From NCBI GenBank assembly GCA_016793885.1, contig JAEUHE010000093.1, positions 1 through 64,000 on the forward strand: a stretch of DNA of 64,000 nt, in the 5' to 3' direction. Source of the DNA: Verrucomicrobiales bacterium (GTDB lineage: Bacteria > Verrucomicrobiota > Verrucomicrobiia > Limisphaerales > UBA11320). The notes under the pieces are model-generated. The model was not told the origin of the DNA. It did not search any database and saw only the letters and a program-made list of their open reading frames with translations. Positions 59,439-64,000 of the stretch are shown piece after piece (position 1 is the first letter of the stretch; each line of letters begins with the position of its first letter). A program made the translations under genes and the position numbers.

Positions 59439-61115
59439 CTATTGTGCCGCCGAGGCCCCCTGACCGTCCGCGGCGCCGGCAGCCGGGGCTGGGCGCTGGA
59501 GTTTCGCCTGCTCGATCTTGCCAATCCACTTGCCGAATGCTTCGAAGGAACCGGACATGCGCTCCGATCGCAAGAAGGCCGGGTACTTCTCCTTCTGAAT
59601 CTCCTCTGAGAGAGCTTTGCGATCCTTCAGATGAAGAACAACGCCCCCCTCCTGGGTGAACATGAAACGGCTGATTCCACCATTGGTCAGGGACGAAACC
59701 GCGTTGTTCAACTGGGCCATTTGTAGACGACCGGCCAATTCCGGGAGATTCTCGGTCGCGCTGGAAAAAGGCGGAAGAGCTTCGACACGCAAGCCGGACT
59801 TGGCAGCCACCTCGGCAAAGCTCTTTCCAGAGGACACCTGCTGAACCGAGTTGGAATGGAAGGAATTCCCCGCCTTCACGGCCCGTTCCCGTCCCTGGCT
59901 CCTGAGATAGTCAGCAGCCACTCGGGCGCGAACCGCTTCAAATGGCTCGATTTGAGAAGGTATGCGCTGCTTCACGGCGGCGATGTAGACGGCGTCCTCG
60001 CCCATCATGGGCTGGAAAAGAACGACAGACGCGCTGTTGGTCAACTCGAACAAACGTCCCGCAAACTCGGGAGAAACCGATTTCATCTCTGCGGGAGGCT
60101 CGTCACGGGTGAACGGACTCGAAACCTTCACCGTCTGGTTCGCAGCAGCCATAAAGCTCTCGAAGGTCTGAACCGATGCATCGGATTGTCCCATGAGCTT
60201 GTCGGCTAGCTCCGTCGCCGCGTTGTGGGCAAACGTCAGAGCCGACTGGCCGCGCACCAACGAACGGATCTGATCCTTCGCTTCCTTTTCCCCCAATACC
60301 ACCGCCGGATTGTTGGGGTCGGTATAGTTGGTCGCACCCCGTTGCTGGTATTCCTGGTCGATCAAGGCGGACAAATTAGTCCTCAGTGCCAGGACGGAAT
60401 CGGCTTGCGCAAAATAGTTGCTCTTCGGGAACTCCACATAGGCAACCTTAAGGCGTTCAGGCAGACGGTATTGCGCCATCATGTTCGTATAGTAGCGACC
60501 CAATTCCGCAGCATTGGCAACCACTCCGTTGGTATACGAACTGGTCTGAAAAAAGACGGCCTCAACGACGTTTTCTTGGTGCTCCTTCAGAAACTTCTCT
60601 TGCGCCTCCCGCGGATGCACTAATTGACCGGAAACACCCGCGAGCTGAACCAATTGTTGAAAGCCCACCTCATGCTCCAGATAGCGAACGAAGTCTTCTT
60701 TGGTAAGATTAATGCCTCGCTGACGTGAGGAAATGTTCTTAAGAAAGCCATCGATGTCCGTGATGCCATAGGAAGCCGCCAAACGTCCCATCGCCCGGTC
60801 GTCCGCCTTAATCCCCTGCTCCTTAAGCTGCGAGATCACTACTAACCAGGAATAAGTGTAGTCGGTCAGCCGATCACCCTCATTCTCCGGCCAGCGTCCG
60901 CTGGTGATGAACATCCGTAGCATGGCCTCGCTGCGGGCTTCCAAAAACTGGGTGCGCGAAATCGGCTTGCCATCGATGGAGCCTAACTGCAGCCCATCCC
61001 CGTCCGGCACGCCACGCATGCTGGAAGGAGAAAAAAAGACGACAAACGTGGGGATGATGACTACGGCTGCCACCACCCATATGATTTTCTGGAATCGTCT
61101 AAGGCCCGCAAACAT
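59439..61115 (-). CDS. SurA/PpiD-like membrane-anchored periplasmic chaperone
   Basis: The 558-residue protein starts with a short cytoplasmic end and a single membrane span (IIWVVAAVVIIPTFVVFF), like PpiD. The SurA_N-type region includes LGSIDGKPISRTQFLEARSE and EDFVRYLEHEVGFQQLVQLA; a helical middle and a C-terminal SurA-like half (FEAVRARVAADYLRSQGRERA) follow. A clear parvulin PPIase domain is not seen, so chaperone activity is more likely than isomerase activity. The last 25 residues are Ala/Pro/Gly-rich and disordered. It works on proteins leaving the Sec channel, fitting the nearby secA. There is a 104-base gap to the upstream protease gene. Confidence 0.87.
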   Translation of the reverse strand: MFAGLRRFQKIIWVVAAVVIIPTFVVFFSPSSMRGVPDGDGLQLGSIDGKPISRTQFLEARSEAMLRMFITSGRWPENEGDRLTDYTYSWLVVISQLKEQGIKADDRAMGRLAASYGITDIDGFLKNISSRQRGINLTKEDFVRYLEHEVGFQQLVQLAGVSGQLVHPREAQEKFLKEHQENVVEAVFFQTSSYTNGVVANAAELGRYYTNMMAQYRLPERLKVAYVEFPKSNYFAQADSVLALRTNLSALIDQEYQQRGATNYTDPNNPAVVLGEKEAKDQIRSLVRGQSALTFAHNAATELADKLMGQSDASVQTFESFMAAANQTVKVSSPFTRDEPPAEMKSVSPEFAGRLFELTNSASVVLFQPMMGEDAVYIAAVKQRIPSQIEPFEAVRARVAADYLRSQGRERAVKAGNSFHSNSVQQVSSGKSFAEVAAKSGLRVEALPPFSSATENLPELAGRLQMAQLNNAVSSLTNGGISRFMFTQEGGVVLHLKDRKALSEEIQKEKYPAFLRSERMSGSFEAFGKWIGKIEQAKLQRPAPAAGAADGQGASAAQ

Positions 61116-61219
61116 ATCAATAAGTTCGTTTCGGTTAAGAGAACGGCGAACCTAGCCTCGAAGCATCGCGGGGTCAAACGCAAAAGAACTAGCCCCAGGA
61201 AACGCGAGGACTACCATGT

Positions 61220-63892
61220 TTACCGGGAGGCCTGTCCGCCCGGCTTGGGGGGGAGGAGCGCCAGCAGGTCCTGCTGGCGAAGATACCACTCGCGCAGCGT
61301 ACGGGAGAGCATCGAATCCTTAAAGTCCTTGAAATTCCCGATGTTCAAAGCGCCTTCCACCTCGTCCTTCAGAGACTTATTAAGCTCACCCTTCGTATCC
61401 ACCGCCCATCCGCGAAAGGAGCCAACCTTGTCGTTGAGAGCCTTGGCGGCAGCCAGCCGAACGTCGTGACTATACTTAAAATCCACCACCTCCACCAGAC
61501 TCTTGTCGATCTTGCCTTTCAAGCGCTTGGAGTCGTCCTTGGCCAGAATGATCAGTCGGGATAGCTCCAGAATCCGCTGCTCCAGACGAGCCACCGGATC
61601 GCTCTCTCCCAAACTCCCCACCGCCTCCTGAGCCAGATCTCGGCTCACATTCTCGAGACGCTGGCAGATCATTTTCAGAACCTCCTTCTCGAACTCCTGG
61701 AAGAAAACCTCCCCGCGCTTGCGAATCACGGCGATTTCATCGGCGGTGAACGAGATACGCTTGTCATCCAATCCCACAAAGTTTGTATAGGTGGCGGTGT
61801 TGAGCAAGGCGTTGAGACGGGCCTGGAGGTTCGTGGCGCTAATGCGATCGATCACCAAGGCATTTGTTCCCATATCCTTCAGCTCCAGCTTAAGGTCGGC
61901 CGGAATAAAGGAGAACAACACGCGATCCACCCCCCCTAGCTTCTCGACCTGGTTGGTCAGACTCCTCCAATGCGCATCCATCCGGTCAGGGCGGTTCAGC
62001 TCGCCAATAAACTCAAATTGGTTTTCGACCTTGAGCGACCGGGTTTTGGAGCTGAACCAGGAGGCCATCTCCGAGAAGTCGCCCGCCACGCTCGCCGCCG
62101 CCGACTGAGCACTCAGATTCACCTGCTCCAGCGGAACCCGATCCCGGGAATCCCGGGGCGCCCGAGCGGAGATAAACCGCTCGATCAAGGTGTTCGGCAA
62201 GGTTCTCAAGTAGGTCGCCAGCTCCCCATAGGCCGCGATCAAAGGTTCGTCACCGTAGTCAAACCGCTGAACATCCCCATAACGCCCCGCATCTTGGTCG
62301 GTCCCAAAAAGCATCTTCTTTTCCGACGGCTCCTTGGAATCAAAATACCCCCACTGGATGGCGGCACGATCATGCGGAAGAACCTGGGGGGTGGTCCGCA
62401 TCTGCCAACCGATGAAAACGCCAGCCTTAAACGGGCTGTATTCCATCATGGAGGTGCTGCTCAGCCGGTTCGTGTAGGCATCCAGTTTCTTTCCCAACAA
62501 ATAGTCCTTAAACCAGTCATCCAACTCCCGCTGGGTGAGGGTGGCGGACAGACTGCCGGCGAAGTTGTGCCGCAAACCCAAAACGTGCCCCACTTCGTGC
62601 GCCACCACCTCGCGAACGTAATCCTGGGCAGCCTGCAACACCGCCTTGTCGGTCAGATCATCGCTGGCCAGCAACTCCTCCAGACCCTGGGCATATTGAT
62701 GCGCAAACTCCACGGGGTCCAACTGGCATGCACTGGCGGTCTGAAACCGCGCCAAGGCCCACACCCGCACATCATTCTTGGTGTCCGACTTCTTCTCGGC
62801 GTACTCCCGCATCGACCGCAACGCCGCCCGGGCGCGCGCCTTGCCGCTCAGCGCAAACACGCTGGTCATGTAAGCCTGGCCATGGCGCGAGTCGCCCGTT
62901 TGCGGATCCACCAAGATGTCCGCATAGGCAAAACCCGCGTTGTCCCACGGGACCCATTGAACCAGATTATAGCGCGCGTCCGGAGCAGTCACCCCTTCCG
63001 GCGCAGCCTCGGCCTTCACCACCTCTTTTCCAAACGCGCGATTCCAATACACAATGCCGTCCTTAACCGCCTGAACAAAATCCTTGGGAGTGTTGGCACT
63101 GTAGTGAAAGACGACCGGCTTCGTGAGGTCAAAACGAGCAATTCGACCGCTCTGGCGTCCAGAGGTCGCCTCGAGCTGCACCGCCGTCTCGAAAAAGCGC
63201 GCGTAGCGCACTTCAGATGCAGGCTGCTCCTTCCCCGTCTTCACCGTCGGGTTGTAGCTCTGAAAGAAATAGCGAACTTCGTAACGTTGCTCCACATTCG
63301 ACTCCCCCTCCCGATCCCGAATCTGGACGCTCTGCCGAATGACCAGATTCTCCTCTTTGGAATCGGCCGCAAACACCCGACTCTGCGGAACCTCCAAGGT
63401 GCGATCGCGCGACGCCGCATCGAAGAACGACGAGCTTTGATACCAGATCTCCGTAAAGACCCGCCGCATCCCGCGATTAAAATCAATCGTCACCTTGCCG
63501 TCATCCTGCTCCACGATAGGGAAGGTGGTCAGCAAACGCCGGGCCGGAAGGTCCTCCGTCACCACCAAGCCCTTGGTGGACTCGTAGAGATCCACGCCAT
63601 CATGGAACAGCTCAAAGCGAACAATCTTGCCCGCCAGGCCGGTGCTGGTGGCCGCCGCCGCCTGAGGGATCAGCGAGGCGGACATCAGGAACTCTTTCCC
63701 GAGGGCCGCCTTCGGGATCACAATGTGGAACTGGGGAGTCACGGACAGGGTGAACTCTGCCGCTGGTAGTCCTGGCGATAAAAGCAAGCTGAGCAACAGC
63801 GCCAGTCCGAGCCAAAGACGACTCTGGGGGCAACAAGCCACCAGCCGTGGACGCTGCGACGAGGGCGATTCCGTGAATGGAAGAGTGTTCAT
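61220..63892 (-). CDS. Secreted metzincin-type zinc metalloprotease (DUF5117-like)
   Basis: The ATG at 63892 (MNTLPFTESP) leads to a signal peptide (LWLGLALLLSLLLSPGLPAA); 890 residues; ATG at 63937 is an alternative. The active site is HEVGHVLGLRH (about 432-442), the full HExxHxxGxxH metzincin consensus, followed by a Met-turn-like SSTSMMEYSPF. Around it, the N-terminal DUF5118/5117-like region (RFELFHDGVDLYES, VQWVPWDNAGFAYADILVDP) and the long helical C-terminus fit the large DUF4953/5117 proteases of Bacteroidota and relatives. It is probably periplasmic or secreted; its substrate is unknown. The sequence 63893-64000 is its promoter region, where nothing distinct was found. Confidence 0.88.
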   Translation of the reverse strand: MNTLPFTESPSSQRPRLVACCPQSRLWLGLALLLSLLLSPGLPAAEFTLSVTPQFHIVIPKAALGKEFLMSASLIPQAAAATSTGLAGKIVRFELFHDGVDLYESTKGLVVTEDLPARRLLTTFPIVEQDDGKVTIDFNRGMRRVFTEIWYQSSSFFDAASRDRTLEVPQSRVFAADSKEENLVIRQSVQIRDREGESNVEQRYEVRYFFQSYNPTVKTGKEQPASEVRYARFFETAVQLEATSGRQSGRIARFDLTKPVVFHYSANTPKDFVQAVKDGIVYWNRAFGKEVVKAEAAPEGVTAPDARYNLVQWVPWDNAGFAYADILVDPQTGDSRHGQAYMTSVFALSGKARARAALRSMREYAEKKSDTKNDVRVWALARFQTASACQLDPVEFAHQYAQGLEELLASDDLTDKAVLQAAQDYVREVVAHEVGHVLGLRHNFAGSLSATLTQRELDDWFKDYLLGKKLDAYTNRLSSTSMMEYSPFKAGVFIGWQMRTTPQVLPHDRAAIQWGYFDSKEPSEKKMLFGTDQDAGRYGDVQRFDYGDEPLIAAYGELATYLRTLPNTLIERFISARAPRDSRDRVPLEQVNLSAQSAAASVAGDFSEMASWFSSKTRSLKVENQFEFIGELNRPDRMDAHWRSLTNQVEKLGGVDRVLFSFIPADLKLELKDMGTNALVIDRISATNLQARLNALLNTATYTNFVGLDDKRISFTADEIAVIRKRGEVFFQEFEKEVLKMICQRLENVSRDLAQEAVGSLGESDPVARLEQRILELSRLIILAKDDSKRLKGKIDKSLVEVVDFKYSHDVRLAAAKALNDKVGSFRGWAVDTKGELNKSLKDEVEGALNIGNFKDFKDSMLSRTLREWYLRQQDLLALLPPKPGGQASR

Positions 63893-64000
63893 GGCAAAAG
63901 AGGGGACCGTGCGGCGGACATTGTGTGACTGAACCATAAGGCCAAGAGTTGCTGAGGCAGAGCAGAAAATCAAATGGGAATCGGATCGTGGATGTAAGGC

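Noticed and set aside
61970-63769. 599-residue plus-strand frame opposite the metalloprotease
   Set aside because: Composition shadow; the HEVGHVLGLRH protease on the other strand is real.

Overview
The window is GC-rich chromosomal DNA, most likely from a Verrucomicrobiota member of the Pedosphaera/Limisphaerales type. The evidence is the mix of families: PEP-CTERM exported proteins with an exosortase-associated CPBP protease, LamG and thrombospondin-3 surface proteins, ASPIC/UnbV and FG-GAP propeller proteins, a PVC-type propeller/HEAT/heme 'membrane-bound dehydrogenase', LL-diaminopimelate aminotransferase and a type II NADH dehydrogenase. No phage, plasmid or CRISPR locus is present.

Layout. 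1-500: the 5' end of a group IIC intron running off the left edge behind a hairpin, with a second copy of the hairpin 0.2 kb away. 500-2714: four tandem PEP-CTERM genes, best read as a duplicated two-gene unit with one internally deleted copy. 2.9-8.7 kb: small genes, dispersed hairpin repeats, a LamG protein, a broken HsdR tail, a 56-residue gene and a tRNA with CAT anticodon; this has the look of a worn accessory region. 8.7-10.8 kb: a 710-residue SEC-C/coiled-coil/RelE-like fusion. 10.8-25.8 kb: exported or membrane-anchored proteins (TPR, TSP3 modules, ASPIC propeller, heme-propeller, two amidohydrolase-like proteins). 25.8-39.8 kb: infC, CPBP protease, a PilC/GspF protein, class II aldolase, NDH-2, a small c-type cytochrome, TraB/GumN, dapL, deoC, an FG-GAP protein, a YkgJ cysteine-cluster protein and a membrane spermidine-synthase-like protein.

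39.9-44.2 kb is the most coherent unit. On the minus strand a DksA-like protein, bL33 and bS18, all without complete zinc-ligand sets, are followed by a terminator, a perfect TTGCAAA-CGA-TTTGCAA palindrome and znuA-znuC-znuB-zur. It reads as a zinc-limitation locus: import, repression, and possibly zinc-free substitutes for zinc proteins.

44.5-64 kb: DUF4380-like protein, DAHP synthase, lactonase-type amidohydrolase, a chemotaxis group (CheW, chemoreceptor, Sel1 protein, CheB with a degenerate receiver) lacking CheA/CheR/CheY, then a run of protein-quality and secretion genes (rsmE, dnaJ, grpE, secA, RluA-type synthase, SurA/PpiD-like chaperone, metzincin-type protease), all on the minus strand.

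Functions are read from motifs and family knowledge only; no database search was run. Several start codons were moved from the longest frame because of signal peptides, ribosome-binding sites or neighbour overlap, as stated in each entry.
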